From NCBI RefSeq assembly GCF_000423005.1, contig NZ_AUHD01000017.1, forward strand, positions 1-64,000: 64,000 bases of DNA, read 5' to 3'. This DNA is from Gelidibacter mesophilus DSM 14095 (GTDB lineage: Bacteria > Bacteroidota > Bacteroidia > Flavobacteriales > Flavobacteriaceae). Position numbers and translations under genes: made by a program. This document shows, piece after piece, positions 26,601-35,124 of this stretch. Numbering within the stretch: the first letter of the stretch is position 1; the number at the start of each line of letters is the position of its first letter. Under the pieces are notes generated by a model. It was not told the DNA's origin and searched no databases. It saw nothing but the letters and a program-made list of their open reading frames with translations.

Positions 26601-27548
26601 CGTCAAACACTGGCCAATAATAATATCCGTGAGAACGGGCAATTGATAAAAATGGACTTCTCCACTTTGGGCGAGAAAATATTTATAGGACAAGCTACGG
26701 TTAGCAATGGTGTTTTCGATTTTGAATTTGTAGTTCCTAGAGATATTGGCGTACCTGTTGGAAAGGGAAAAGTCAGTTTTTATGCAAAATCAGATACCCC
26801 TTTGCAAGATCAGGCAGGTTCTAACTTTGAGGTTTTGGTTGGAGGAATTAATGAAAATGCCGAAACAGATAACACAGGACCTGTTGTAAAACTCTATTTC
26901 AATGACGAGAATTTTGTGTCTGGCGGTATTACCAATGAAACACCTACACTCTTGGCAAAGCTTGAAGATCCTAATGGCATCAATACGGCCAGTGGTATTG
27001 GACATGATATTGTGGCTATTATTGACGGTGATGAAACCAATCCTTTTGTATTGAATGACTATTATAAAGCTCAGGTAGATGATTATACCAAAGGAGAGGT
27101 GTCTTATCCTTTTCGTGATTTAGAACCTGGATTCCATACGTTAACACTCAAAGCTTGGGATGTATATAATAATTCTGGGATTTCTGAAATTCAGTTTGTG
27201 GTCCACGATAAAGATGAAGAATTGCAGATAGAAAATGTACTCAATTACCCGAATCCCTTTATAAATTACACAGAATTTTGGTTCAACCACAATAGTTCGC
27301 AACCTTTAGACGTTTCTATACAAATATTCACCATTTCAGGTAAACTCATAAAAACCTTAAATAGTCAAACCAATGCAGGCGGATGTTGTAATGAAGGTGT
27401 TTCGGCACTATCAAGAGATATCGTTTGGGATGGTCGCGATGATTTTGGCGATAAGATCGGAAAGGGAGTCTATATTTATAAACTAAAAGTAAGATCAAAT
27501 CAACTAAATAAGCAAGTTGAGAAGATTCAAAAACTTGTAATACTTTAA
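23688..27548 (+). CDS. porU: Type IX secretion system sortase PorU
   Basis: A 1286-residue exported C25-family (gingipain-like) peptidase that removes the C-terminal signal from T9SS cargo and attaches it to the cell surface. It has an N-terminal signal peptide (LLLLFVLTSFLSFSQ). The catalytic region contains VVNYFGHGGEDG (His about 782) and FVTVTCEYTRFD (Cys about 816), a spacing like the His-Cys dyad of gingipains. Its own C-terminus (NYPNPFINYTEFWFNHN ... GKGVYIYKLKV) is an FlgD-like/CTD-like domain. Followed by porV after 62 bases, as in other flavobacteria. Confidence 0.95.
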   Translation: MRIKLLLLFVLTSFLSFSQEKRFDINWDGTVVLETASSSLVVPSFDKDNFSFDTSMGIMFFAEWTSEGKINENSVSLTNVTYAIISANDLKSVPPETIPIAPKLHFENTVARDKTHAYLEVTPIINDNGVFKKITSFTISYNISANRSVFGYPNQVNAISNSVLSSGSWYRFYVDKSGVFKLSKSFLNALGVNTNSVDPRTIKIYGNGGAMLPLPNAEPYPVDLTENAIKFMGEEDGEFNNDDYILFYAEGPIGYNADSNTNYNVFTDKSYYYVNVSGGVGKRIQTMAQPASASTYVVNTFHDYQFHEVDEINIVRVGRRWFGDRFDIETEKEFEFKFPNLITSEPAHIKIYAASTSEAPSSMEVKVNSNVVANFNFAPISSPVLADGKFFNNKVTLTSPEVVVNLNYNNSGNPTAHGYLDYISIEATRGLSFEGEQFIFKNNKVANTPGIVEYNLTNASSVSEIWDISNKYEVASVLNTNQNPVLNFKSVSGISKKYLALTPTDYYEPLRDGKTIVNNQNIKGTIFKDEQGQFKDIDYLIVSPNNFVSQAERLAQINRLQNNLNVKVVTLDEIYTEFSSGNQDVAAIRNLVRYIYHNASSPDKRLKYLCLFGDASFDYKDRIPNNTNNVPSWHSVDSFSLTNAFVSDDFYGMMDSNEGDMGNSNKLDIAVGRILAETPQRAKEMVDKIDLYYKDASYGNWRNNVVVMSDDVDVAWERVLQETTDEIGQNITAEKPFLNVVKIHSDAYQQQASASGERYPAANKAIKDALEVGALVVNYFGHGGEDGLASERIFDKTDSQEIRNTCKFNCFVTVTCEYTRFDNPFRPTAGEYTYWNTDGGAIGLITTTRQIFVSVGVTFNVKLEKYLFGFGSNDYPTMAEALRLTKNDPTISGIQQRRLVFFIGDPAMRLAFAKPNIQLTKINDVPLGHTNDTLKALSKVKMSGEVLDPAGNLMTGYNGVLTATIFDKNIERQTLANNNIRENGQLIKMDFSTLGEKIFIGQATVSNGVFDFEFVVPRDIGVPVGKGKVSFYAKSDTPLQDQAGSNFEVLVGGINENAETDNTGPVVKLYFNDENFVSGGITNETPTLLAKLEDPNGINTASGIGHDIVAIIDGDETNPFVLNDYYKAQVDDYTKGEVSYPFRDLEPGFHTLTLKAWDVYNNSGISEIQFVVHDKDEELQIENVLNYPNPFINYTEFWFNHNSSQPLDVSIQIFTISGKLIKTLNSQTNAGGCCNEGVSALSRDIVWDGRDDFGDKIGKGVYIYKLKVRSNQLNKQVEKIQKLVIL

Positions 27549-27565
27549 TAATCAATTATATTTGC
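27535..27565 (+). promoter_or_regulatory. Promoter of porV
   Basis: TTG at 27535-27537 (inside the 3' end of porU), 20 bases, then TATATTTG at 27558-27565. A leader of about 40 bases would precede the ATG at 27611, so porV can be expressed independently of porU. Confidence 0.6.
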
Positions 27566-27610
27566 TACATACATGGCTGTCACAGCGCCTTGTATAATAC
27601 TAACAACCCT

Positions 27611-28813
27611 ATGAAAAAATACATATTAGCTTTTATCTCCTTAATCATTTATAATTTTTCTTTTGCGCAAGAAACGGTCATATTTGAAAATCAGTCCTCA
27701 GTTATTACTACGGCAGTTCCTTTTTTATTCATTGCATCTGATGCTCGCGCCGCAGGTATGGGTGATATTGGGGTGGCGACTTCTGTGGACGCCTTTTCCC
27801 AACAGTGGAATCAGTCAAAATACGTTTTTTCCGAGGCTAAATCAGGAATAGCAGTAAGTTATACGCCCTATTTGAGTAAATTAGTGAATGATATTTTCTT
27901 AGGAAATGTCACCTATTTTAACAGGATTTCAGAGCGTAGTTCTTTTGCGGCAAGTTTCAAATACTTTAGTTTGGGCGAAATTGAATTGGTGCAGGATGAA
28001 TTTTCTGAAGCCCTAATAGCACAGCCGAATGAATTGGCCATTGATGCCTCTTATTCTTTAAGATTGGCCACGCAATTTTCTATGGCAGTTGGATTACGCT
28101 ATTTACGTTCTGATTTAAAAATTCAAGCCTTGGACAATTCAGCAGAAGCAGGAAGCTCTGTAGCTGTCGATATTTCTGGGTATTATCAAAGTGAAGAAGA
28201 GGCGTATAATAGCTTTAATGGAAGAACACGCTTAGGTTTTGCCATTCAAAATTTAGGTCCAAAAATTAAATATGATGACGGCGGAAGAGAAAACTTTTTG
28301 CCTACCAATTTAAGGCTTGGAGGCGGTTTCGATTTTATATTTGATGAGTATAATACTTTGGCGCTAACAGCAGAAGTGACAAAATTATTGGTACCATCTC
28401 CACCATTATATGGATATGATGAAACTAATGGGATTCCTGGTCAGCAACTTGATGAGGAGCCTACTTATATTGTAAAAGGTAAATCTCAGGATGTTGGTTT
28501 TCTGAAAGGTGTTTTTCAATCTTTTGGTGATGCGCCGGGAGGATTTAGTGAAGAGTTGAAAGAGTTTACTTGGGCCTTGGGAGCAGAATATCAGTATCAA
28601 GATTCTTTTGCATTTAGAGCAGGTTACTTTAATGAAAGCGATGATAAAGGCGCGCGTAAGTTTTTTGCATTAGGTGCAGGTTTTAAATATACTACCATTA
28701 ATATTGATATGTCTTATTTATTCTCCGCTTCAAAAATTCAAAGTCCGTTGGAAAATACCTTGCGTTTTTCCCTAACCTTCAATTTTGGTGATGGCGAGTA
28801 TAGAGAATACTAG
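27611..28813 (+). CDS. porV: Type IX secretion outer-membrane protein PorV
   Basis: A 400-residue FadL-like beta-barrel that shuttles T9SS cargo between the translocon and PorU. The ATG at 27611 gives signal peptide KKYILAFISLIIYNFSFAQ; a frame extension to 27590 adds seven unlikely residues. Typical features are FLFIASDARAAGMGDIGVATSVDAFSQQWN near the mature N-terminus and an aromatic-ended barrel strand at the C-terminus (NTLRFSLTFNFGDGEYREY). Directly follows porU. Confidence 0.94.
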   Translation: MKKYILAFISLIIYNFSFAQETVIFENQSSVITTAVPFLFIASDARAAGMGDIGVATSVDAFSQQWNQSKYVFSEAKSGIAVSYTPYLSKLVNDIFLGNVTYFNRISERSSFAASFKYFSLGEIELVQDEFSEALIAQPNELAIDASYSLRLATQFSMAVGLRYLRSDLKIQALDNSAEAGSSVAVDISGYYQSEEEAYNSFNGRTRLGFAIQNLGPKIKYDDGGRENFLPTNLRLGGGFDFIFDEYNTLALTAEVTKLLVPSPPLYGYDETNGIPGQQLDEEPTYIVKGKSQDVGFLKGVFQSFGDAPGGFSEELKEFTWALGAEYQYQDSFAFRAGYFNESDDKGARKFFALGAGFKYTTINIDMSYLFSASKIQSPLENTLRFSLTFNFGDGEYREY

Positions 28814-28834
28814 AAGGTTTTTAAATAAATTAAT

Positions 28835-28868
28835 AAAAAACTATTGCTATTCTAAAGCAATAGTTTTT
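28835..28868 (+). terminator. Terminator of porV
   Basis: The hairpin ACTATTGCT / AGCAATAGT (28840-28848 with 28856-28864) extends by A/T pairs and ends in a T run, 20-50 bases after the porV stop. Confidence 0.88.
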
Positions 28869-28911
28869 TTGTCTAAAAAAGTGTCGTATTTTTAAAATTA
28901 TAAAAGAATCT

Positions 28912-29394
28912 ATGAAGGAAATTAAAATAGAATCCCTGCTTAATGTTTATGATACTTTAGAAGAGCTTCCTCGGGATGTTATTGCTTTGATGAAAAAGGC
29001 TATGGAAGCAAGGGAAAGATCCTATTCGCCATATTCTAAATTTGGGGTTGGGGCGGCACTTCTGCTCGAAAACGGTGAAATCATTACAGGAAGCAATCAA
29101 GAGAATGCATCTTATCCGTCTGGCCTATGTGCAGAAAGAACTGCCATTTTTTATGCGGGGTCGCAATTTCCTGACGTTGCCATCAAAAGAATGGCGATTA
29201 TTGCGGGATCGCGATTAAAAACTACTGATAAACCAATTCCACCTTGTGGTGCCTGCCGACAATCTATTGCGGAATATGAGGTAAAGCAAGATGCGCCTAT
29301 TGAAATTTATTTTATGGGTGAAAAGGGAAAAGTAGTGCGGTCACATTCTTTGGCAAATCTGCTGCCTTTGGTGTTTGATAAAACCGTTCTATAA
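28912..29394 (+). CDS. cdd: Cytidine deaminase
   Basis: A 160-residue zinc enzyme that deaminates cytidine and deoxycytidine in pyrimidine salvage. The catalytic motif is SGLCAERTAIFYA (Cys ligand and catalytic Glu) and the second zinc motif is PPCGACRQSI. YSPYSKFGVGAALL and SNQENASYPSGLC are further family signatures. The size is that of the small homotetrameric type with a short N-terminal extension. Confidence 0.95.
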   Translation: MKEIKIESLLNVYDTLEELPRDVIALMKKAMEARERSYSPYSKFGVGAALLLENGEIITGSNQENASYPSGLCAERTAIFYAGSQFPDVAIKRMAIIAGSRLKTTDKPIPPCGACRQSIAEYEVKQDAPIEIYFMGEKGKVVRSHSLANLLPLVFDKTVL

Positions 29395-29566
29395 CGATTT
29401 CGTAGAAATTTTACGATTTTCGGTTTTTTCATTACTGCTTTATGTGTTACTTTTGTTATCCGTTTAGTGAAGGACAATTTTTGAATATTTGAGAAACGAA
29501 CCAAAAGTTGATAGCTGAAATAATCTCGCATTTGAGATGTTCAGTTCTCTAAATTATAACGATTTA

Positions 29567-29574
29567 TAAATTTG
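29567..29574 (+). promoter_or_regulatory. Candidate -7 element of pdhA
   Basis: TAAATTTG matches TAnnTTTG 23 bases before the pdhA ATG, but no TTG lies at the proper distance upstream. Confidence 0.35.
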
Positions 29575-29596
29575 ATTTTTTTAGAAATTATTTTGG

Positions 29597-30595
29597 ATGG
29601 AAAAGATAACTAAGGAGGTTTACCTCAAATGGTATGAAGACATGTTGTTTTGGAGAAAGTTTGAAGACAAACTTGCTGCGGTATATATTCAACAAAAAGT
29701 AAGAGGTTTTCTTCATTTATATAACGGACAGGAAGCTATTTTAGCTGGTGCATTGCACGCCATGGACCTGACCAAGGATAAAATGATCACTGCGTATCGT
29801 AATCACGTTCAGCCAATCGGAATGGGTGAAGATCCTAAACGTGTTATGGCGGAATTATACGGCAAAGCCACAGGAACTTCTCAAGGTCTTGGTGGATCTA
29901 TGCATATTTTCTCTAAAGAACATCGCTTTTATGGCGGTCACGGAATCGTAGGGGGACAAATACCTTTAGGTGCTGGGATGGCCTTTGGAGATAAATATAA
30001 TGGAATCAATGCCGTGACACTTTGTTGTTTTGGTGATGGTGCTGCACGGCAAGGATCTTTGCATGAATCTTTCAATTTGGCAATGCTATGGAAACTACCA
30101 GTGGTGTTTGTTTGTGAAAACAACGGTTATGCCATGGGTACTTCAGTAGCACGTTCTGCAAATCATACCGATATTTGGAAATTAGGTTTGGGTTATGAAA
30201 TGCCTTGCGGACCTGTTGACGGAATGAATCCGGTAAAGGTTGCCGAAGCTTTTGATGAAGCTATCCAACGTGCTAGACGCGGTGACGGTCCAACATTTTT
30301 AGAGCTTAAAACTTACCGCTATAGAGGACACTCAATGAGTGATGCGCAACACTATCGAACAAAGGATGAGGTGGCAGAGTATCAAAAAATTGATCCTATC
30401 ACGCAAATTAAAGATGTGATTCTTGAAGAGAAATACGCCACTGAAGAAGATCTTAAGAAAATTGATAAAAGTGTCAAGGAGCGCGTAGCAGAATGTGAAA
30501 AATTTGCTGATGAATCTCCTTATCCTGAGAAAAGTCTCATGTATGATGCAGTTTATGAGCAGGAAGATTATCCATTTATACAACACAAAATATAA
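29597..30595 (+). CDS. pdhA: Pyruvate dehydrogenase E1 component, alpha subunit
   Basis: A 332-residue thiamine-diphosphate enzyme subunit that decarboxylates pyruvate. The TPP motif begins GDGAARQGSLHESFNLA and ends CENN about 30 residues later; LGGSMHIFSKEHRFYGGHGIVGGQ and the regulatory-loop-like YRYRGHSMSDAQHYRTKDEV are standard for E1-alpha. It is followed after three bases by the E2 gene. The E1-beta gene is not in the window, which is common in Flavobacteriaceae, where it is encoded elsewhere. Confidence 0.95.
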   Translation: MEKITKEVYLKWYEDMLFWRKFEDKLAAVYIQQKVRGFLHLYNGQEAILAGALHAMDLTKDKMITAYRNHVQPIGMGEDPKRVMAELYGKATGTSQGLGGSMHIFSKEHRFYGGHGIVGGQIPLGAGMAFGDKYNGINAVTLCCFGDGAARQGSLHESFNLAMLWKLPVVFVCENNGYAMGTSVARSANHTDIWKLGLGYEMPCGPVDGMNPVKVAEAFDEAIQRARRGDGPTFLELKTYRYRGHSMSDAQHYRTKDEVAEYQKIDPITQIKDVILEEKYATEEDLKKIDKSVKERVAECEKFADESPYPEKSLMYDAVYEQEDYPFIQHKI

Positions 30596-30598
30596 GCT

Positions 30599-32287
30599 AT
30601 GGCAGAAGTAATAAATATGCCGCGTTTGAGTGATACCATGGAAGAAGGAACTGTGGCAACGTGGTTAAAGAAAGTTGGAGATAAGATTGTTGAAGGTGAT
30701 ATTTTGGCTGAAATTGAAACAGATAAAGCCACAATGGACTTTGAATCTTTTTATGAAGGCACCTTGCTTTATATTGGTATTCAAGAAGGAGAAACTACTA
30801 AGGTTGATGAATTGTTAGCTATTATTGGTGAAGAAGATGAAGATATTTCGGATCTGATCAAAGGGGGTTCTTCGGATAAAAAGGAAGAACAATCCGAAGA
30901 TGACTCTGACGCTGATGACTCTAAAGAAGATGACTCCGAAGAAAATGATGATAAAGCATCTGATTCTGACGACAACGACGATTCTTCAGACTCTGAAGAT
31001 TCAGAGGATTCTGGTGAATTGCCAGAAGGTGTTACCGTTGTGACCATGCCACGTTTAAGTGATACCATGGAAGAGGGTACGGTAGCAACATGGCTCAAAA
31101 AAGAAGGCGATCAGGTTGAGGAAGGCGATATGCTTGCTGAGATCGAAACGGATAAGGCAACGATGGAGTTCGAATCTTTTCAATCCGGAACCTTACTTTA
31201 TATAGGACTACAGGAAGGTGAAAGTGCCAAAGTAGACGCTTTATTGGCTATTATAGGTCCGGAAGGAACCGACGGTGCAGCCATTGCCAAAAAATACTTA
31301 TCAGAAGGTTCTGATAAGAAAAAGGAAGCTCCTAAAAAGGAAAGTTCTAAGTCTGACAAAAAGGAAGCGACTAAAGCACCTGTAAAAGAAGAGAAAAAAC
31401 AAGCTTCGACCTCAACTTCAAGCTCAGATTCCAGTCGCGTATTTGTGTCACCTTTGGCTCGAAAAATGGCTGAAGAAAAAGGAATCGACTTGTCGCAAGT
31501 AAAAGGGTCTGGAGAAAACGGGCGCGTTGTTAAGCGTGATATTGAAAACTTCACCCCTGGAGCAAGTTCTCCAGCTTCAGTTGGTAAATTTGTACCTTCT
31601 GGTCAGGAAGATTTTGATGAGAAACCAAATTCGCAAATGCGTAAAGTGATTGCGAAACGTTTGGCTGAATCTAAATTTACCGCACCACATTACTATTTGA
31701 ACGTCGAGTTTGATATGGCTAATGCCATTGCTTTTAGAGAGCAATTCAACTCTATTCCGGATACGAAAATTTCATACAATGATATGATTGTTAAGGCCTG
31801 CGCCTTGGCCTTAAAAATTCACCCTCAAGTTAATTCGCAATGGTTCGCTGATAAAATGCGCTTAAACAATCACGTGCACATTGGCGTAGCGGTTGCTGTT
31901 GAAGACGGTTTGGTGGTGCCGGTAGTGAAATTTGCCAATGAGCAGACTTTGCCCCAAATTGGAGCAGCGGTAAGGGATTTTGCAGGACGTTCAAGAACCA
32001 AGAAATTAACGCCTCAAGAAATGGAAGGAAGTACTTTTACAGTTTCTAACCTAGGCATGTTTGGTATTGAAAGTTTTACATCCATCATCAATCAGCCAAA
32101 TTCAGCTATTTTATCAGTGGGAGCCATTCTTGAAAAGCCGGTGGTAAAAAATGGACAGGTTGTGGTTGGCAATACGATGAAACTTTCTTTGGCATGTGAT
32201 CATAGAACGGTGGATGGTGCAACTGGAGCAGAGTTTCTTCAGACCTTAAAAGGATTTATTGAAAATCCAGTCACCATGTTAATATAA
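30599..32287 (+). CDS. pdhC: Pyruvate dehydrogenase E2, dihydrolipoyllysine acetyltransferase with two lipoyl domains
   Basis: A 562-residue E2. Lipoyl domain 1 (about 2-78) and lipoyl domain 2 (about 148-224) are near-identical, both with MPRLSDTMEEGTVATWLKK and the lipoylation site ETDKATM. They are joined by a strongly acidic Asp/Ser/Glu linker (about 93-143), and the second is followed by a Lys/Ser-rich linker. The E3-binding domain (about 280-315) has VSPLARKMAEEKGIDLSQV. The catalytic domain (about 335-562) ends with CDHRTVDGATGAEFL, carrying the active His and Asp. It forms an operon with pdhA. Confidence 0.95.
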   Translation: MAEVINMPRLSDTMEEGTVATWLKKVGDKIVEGDILAEIETDKATMDFESFYEGTLLYIGIQEGETTKVDELLAIIGEEDEDISDLIKGGSSDKKEEQSEDDSDADDSKEDDSEENDDKASDSDDNDDSSDSEDSEDSGELPEGVTVVTMPRLSDTMEEGTVATWLKKEGDQVEEGDMLAEIETDKATMEFESFQSGTLLYIGLQEGESAKVDALLAIIGPEGTDGAAIAKKYLSEGSDKKKEAPKKESSKSDKKEATKAPVKEEKKQASTSTSSSDSSRVFVSPLARKMAEEKGIDLSQVKGSGENGRVVKRDIENFTPGASSPASVGKFVPSGQEDFDEKPNSQMRKVIAKRLAESKFTAPHYYLNVEFDMANAIAFREQFNSIPDTKISYNDMIVKACALALKIHPQVNSQWFADKMRLNNHVHIGVAVAVEDGLVVPVVKFANEQTLPQIGAAVRDFAGRSRTKKLTPQEMEGSTFTVSNLGMFGIESFTSIINQPNSAILSVGAILEKPVVKNGQVVVGNTMKLSLACDHRTVDGATGAEFLQTLKGFIENPVTMLI

Positions 32288-32377
32288 TTGTAAAGTGATT
32301 GATTTTGTCGAAATGAGCTTCTATCTTGCTGAATTCAAAATCAATCAATGACTATTAAAATGAATCATTAAATATTT

Positions 32378-32416
32378 AAAAATCCTGTTTCAGTCTATTG
32401 AAACAGGATTTTTTCA
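32378..32416 (+). terminator. Terminator of the pdhA-pdhC operon
   Basis: A 15-bp perfect stem (32378-32392 with 32399-32413), loop GTCTAT, followed by T residues. Confidence 0.88.
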
Positions 32417-32437
32417 TTAAATAAAATACTAAGTGAT

Positions 32438-33436
32438 ATGAAACATATTCTTGTAATCAGTGCGCTCTTAATAATCGTTTCCTGTAAAACCAAGACCAAA
32501 GAGCTTCCTGAAAACACCAATAATGACCTTGCTTTGATGGAGCAAACGTCAGAAGCACCAACGTTGAATTTTGTAACCAGTGCGGAAGTTAAAGAAAGTG
32601 TGTCCTATTTGGCTTCAGATGAATTAAAAGGTCGTGCAACGGGTTCAGAAGGCATTGAGAAGGCAGCAGTTTATATTGAGAATAAGCTGAAATCCTATAA
32701 TGTTCAACCTTATTTTGAAACTTATCGAGATCATTATAAAGCAAAAGGAATGGAGGCCACTAATGTTGTGGGGTATATTGAAGGTAATGACCCCGATTTA
32801 AAAAATGAATTCATCATTCTTGGTGCACATTATGATCATATTGGCGTTGTGAAAGCTGTGGACGGCGACTCCATTGCTAATGGCGCCAATGATGATGCTT
32901 CAGGTGTGGCGGCAGTTTTGGCTATGGCACGATATTTCGCCACTAAGAAAAATAATAAGCGCAGTATTCTATTTACGTTGTACTCTGGTGAGGAAATGGG
33001 ATTATTGGGATCAAAGCATTTAGCGGATCGTTTAAAAGAACAGAACATAAATCTCTACACCATGATCAATTTTGAAATGATGGGCGTGCCTATGGTTGAT
33101 AAGGATTATGACGCCTATTTTACAGGGTTTGATCTTTCTAATATGGCTACAAAGATGAATGACTATGTAGATTTTAAGTTGTTGGATCAATTACCGAAGG
33201 CTAAAGAGTTTAAATTATTTTACCGCTCTGATAATTATCCATTTTATAAAGTGTTCAATAAACCTTGTCATGCCATTTCTACCTTTGACTTCACTAATTT
33301 TGACCATTATCATAAAGTGGGGGATGAAGCTGAATTAATGGATTACGAATTTATGGCCGATTTGATAAACAAATTGATTCCTGCTTTTGAGACTATGAGC
33401 AACACACTAACCCAGGAAATTAAAATGCATGAGTAA
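32438..33436 (+). CDS. M28-family zinc aminopeptidase, lipoprotein
   Basis: A 332-residue exported peptidase. The N-terminus ends in lipobox IIVSC (Cys about 16). The metal-binding motifs are ILGAHYDHIG, GANDDASGVAAVL, SGEEMGLLGS and, near the C-terminus, ISTFDFTNFDHYHKVGD. Family members release N-terminal amino acids from peptides at the cell surface or periplasm. It overlaps the next gene by 8 bases, so the M28, SDR and HAD genes form one operon; the functional reason is not apparent. Confidence 0.9.
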   Translation: MKHILVISALLIIVSCKTKTKELPENTNNDLALMEQTSEAPTLNFVTSAEVKESVSYLASDELKGRATGSEGIEKAAVYIENKLKSYNVQPYFETYRDHYKAKGMEATNVVGYIEGNDPDLKNEFIILGAHYDHIGVVKAVDGDSIANGANDDASGVAAVLAMARYFATKKNNKRSILFTLYSGEEMGLLGSKHLADRLKEQNINLYTMINFEMMGVPMVDKDYDAYFTGFDLSNMATKMNDYVDFKLLDQLPKAKEFKLFYRSDNYPFYKVFNKPCHAISTFDFTNFDHYHKVGDEAELMDYEFMADLINKLIPAFETMSNTLTQEIKMHE

Positions 33437-34112
33437 ACATATCATTATTACAGGAACAAGTAGAGGAATTGGTTATGAATTGGTAAAACTGTTTGCCAAA
33501 CAAGGCCATCACGTTTTGGCATTGTCTAGAAACGATGGCCCTGTAAAAGCCTTGAAATTGAAAAATGTACATGCATTTTGTTTTGATTTGGGAGATGCAG
33601 AAGCCTATCAAAAGGTAGAAAACTATATTTCAGAATATTGGACTCATGTAGATGTACTGATCAATAATGCTGGGAAAGTTCTAAATAAGCCTTTTGCAGA
33701 GACAACGGTCAGTGATTTCGAAGAAGTATACCGTACCAACGTATTTGGGATGGCTGAACTCACCCGAACCTTAATCCCATTTATGACAAAAAACAGCCAT
33801 GTAGTTACTATGAGTTCTATGGGTGGTGTGCAAGGAAGTATGAAATTTCCGGGACTTTCAGCGTATAGCTCTAGTAAGGCCGCGGTGATTACTTTAACTG
33901 AACTGCTTGCTGAAGAATATAAAGACTCTGGAATTTCATTTAATGTGCTGGCACTTGGCGCCGTCCAAACTGAAATGTTGGAAGAAGCTTTTCCAGGTTA
34001 TAAAGCACCGATTTCTCCAGAGGAAATAGCAGATTATATTGTTGACTTTTCCTTAAAAGGCCAAAAGTTTTATAATGGGAAATTACTTCAAGTGTCTAAT
34101 TCAACTCCTTAA
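33429..34112 (+). CDS. SDR-family oxidoreductase
   Basis: A 227-residue classical short-chain dehydrogenase: cofactor motif ITGTSRGIGYEL (residues 7-18), LINNAGK near 80, Ser in VVTMSSMGG and the catalytic YSSSK (about 145-149). It is sandwiched between the M28 peptidase gene (8-base overlap) and the HAD gene (stop and start overlap). Substrate unknown. Confidence 0.9.
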   Translation: MSKHIIITGTSRGIGYELVKLFAKQGHHVLALSRNDGPVKALKLKNVHAFCFDLGDAEAYQKVENYISEYWTHVDVLINNAGKVLNKPFAETTVSDFEEVYRTNVFGMAELTRTLIPFMTKNSHVVTMSSMGGVQGSMKFPGLSAYSSSKAAVITLTELLAEEYKDSGISFNVLALGAVQTEMLEEAFPGYKAPISPEEIADYIVDFSLKGQKFYNGKLLQVSNSTP

Positions 34113-34753
34113 TGATGTCTAAGTATAAATGCGTTATTTTTGATTGTGATGGCGTTCTGGTAGATAGTGAACCAATTGCTGGACAGGTTTTGGTGGAAAT
34201 GGCCAATGAATATGGCGCTAATATCGATTTAAATTATGCCTTAAAAAACTTTAAGGGTACTTCAATGCAACAGTGCTATGAGCAAGTGGCTGAGTTGGCT
34301 ACTCAAAGATTACCAGATGATTTTATGCCAAATTTCAGAGAACGCAGCTTCGAATCGTTTAAAAAAAATATTCAGCCTGTAGAAGGTGTCACTGAGCTGC
34401 TAAAAAATCTTCATATTCCGTTTTGTGTGGCGTCTAGTGGTCCTGAAAATAAGATCAGGCTCAATCTAGAATTAACCGGATTATTGCCTTTTTTTGAGAA
34501 TGCTATTTTCAGCTGCTTTGCATTAAATAAATGGAAGCCAGATCCTGCTGTTTTTCTTTGGGCTGCAGAAACCATGGGTTTTGATCCTAAAGATTGTGTG
34601 GTTATTGAAGACAGCATGAGCGGTGTAAATGCCGCTAAAAATGGTGGTTTTGATGTGTTTGGCTTTACGGCTCATGATTATAATAATGAACTTGAAGGCA
34701 ACGCCACTTTAACTTTTAACAACATGTCAGAGGTTTTAAGTTTATTACGATAA
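34112..34753 (+). CDS. HAD-superfamily hydrolase, beta-phosphoglucomutase-like
   Basis: A 213-residue phosphatase-type protein. Motif I is IFDCDGVLVDSEP (nucleophile Asp 10 and acid/base Asp 12), motif II is CVASSGPENK, motif III is KWKPDPAVFLWA, motif IV is CVVIEDSMSGVNAAKNGG. The cap domain lies between motif I and II, as in subclass I proteins acting on small phosphosugars. Its start codon overlaps the SDR stop (TAATG). Confidence 0.9.
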   Translation: MMSKYKCVIFDCDGVLVDSEPIAGQVLVEMANEYGANIDLNYALKNFKGTSMQQCYEQVAELATQRLPDDFMPNFRERSFESFKKNIQPVEGVTELLKNLHIPFCVASSGPENKIRLNLELTGLLPFFENAIFSCFALNKWKPDPAVFLWAAETMGFDPKDCVVIEDSMSGVNAAKNGGFDVFGFTAHDYNNELEGNATLTFNNMSEVLSLLR

Positions 34754-34786
34754 ATGCTTAAAACTCAAACTTGTAACACACGCAAT

Positions 34787-34993
34787 TTAAATTTTAGTCA
34801 GCGCTGAACCTTTATGAGCTGCAATATGGTCGGTTTTGTCACTTTTAATTTCATATTGCGGATCATCTTTGCTGGCGTGATGGGTATAGCCCTTATAATC
34901 AAAATCCGAATGGTGCACTTATGTGATTTTTCCTGAGACATGTCCTGCTTCGGAATTCCATTTGATATGATCTCCAACTTTAAATGTTTTCAT
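34787..34993 (-). pseudogene. DUF2945/TUDOR-like small protein, interrupted by an in-frame stop
   Basis: Reading the minus strand gives a 68-codon frame starting MKTFKVGDHIKWNSEAGHVS and ending HIAAHKGSALTKI, the pattern of the DUF2945 (hypervirulence-associated TUDOR domain) family. Codon 25 is TAA (34921-34919) where a Lys is expected in GKITKVH. The rest of the frame, including YKGYTHHASKDDPQYEIKS, is fully open. A single base change explains it, so this is a recent pseudogene or a sequencing error. Confidence 0.8.
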
Positions 34994-35124
34994 GATATTT
35001 TTTATTAAAATTAATAGTAAGTATTAGATAAGTATTAGAATGGTCTGCCAGTTGTCCATAGGCTTCTTTAAATGTCTTAGACATGCTGTCGTTAGGTTGA
35101 CATTTGGTTTCATCAAATTATCTT

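Noticed and set aside
30781-31098. A Ser-rich frame opposite the E2 acidic linker
   Set aside because: Ser-rich composition is simply the complement of the Asp/Glu codons of the linker; no start signal or family resemblance.
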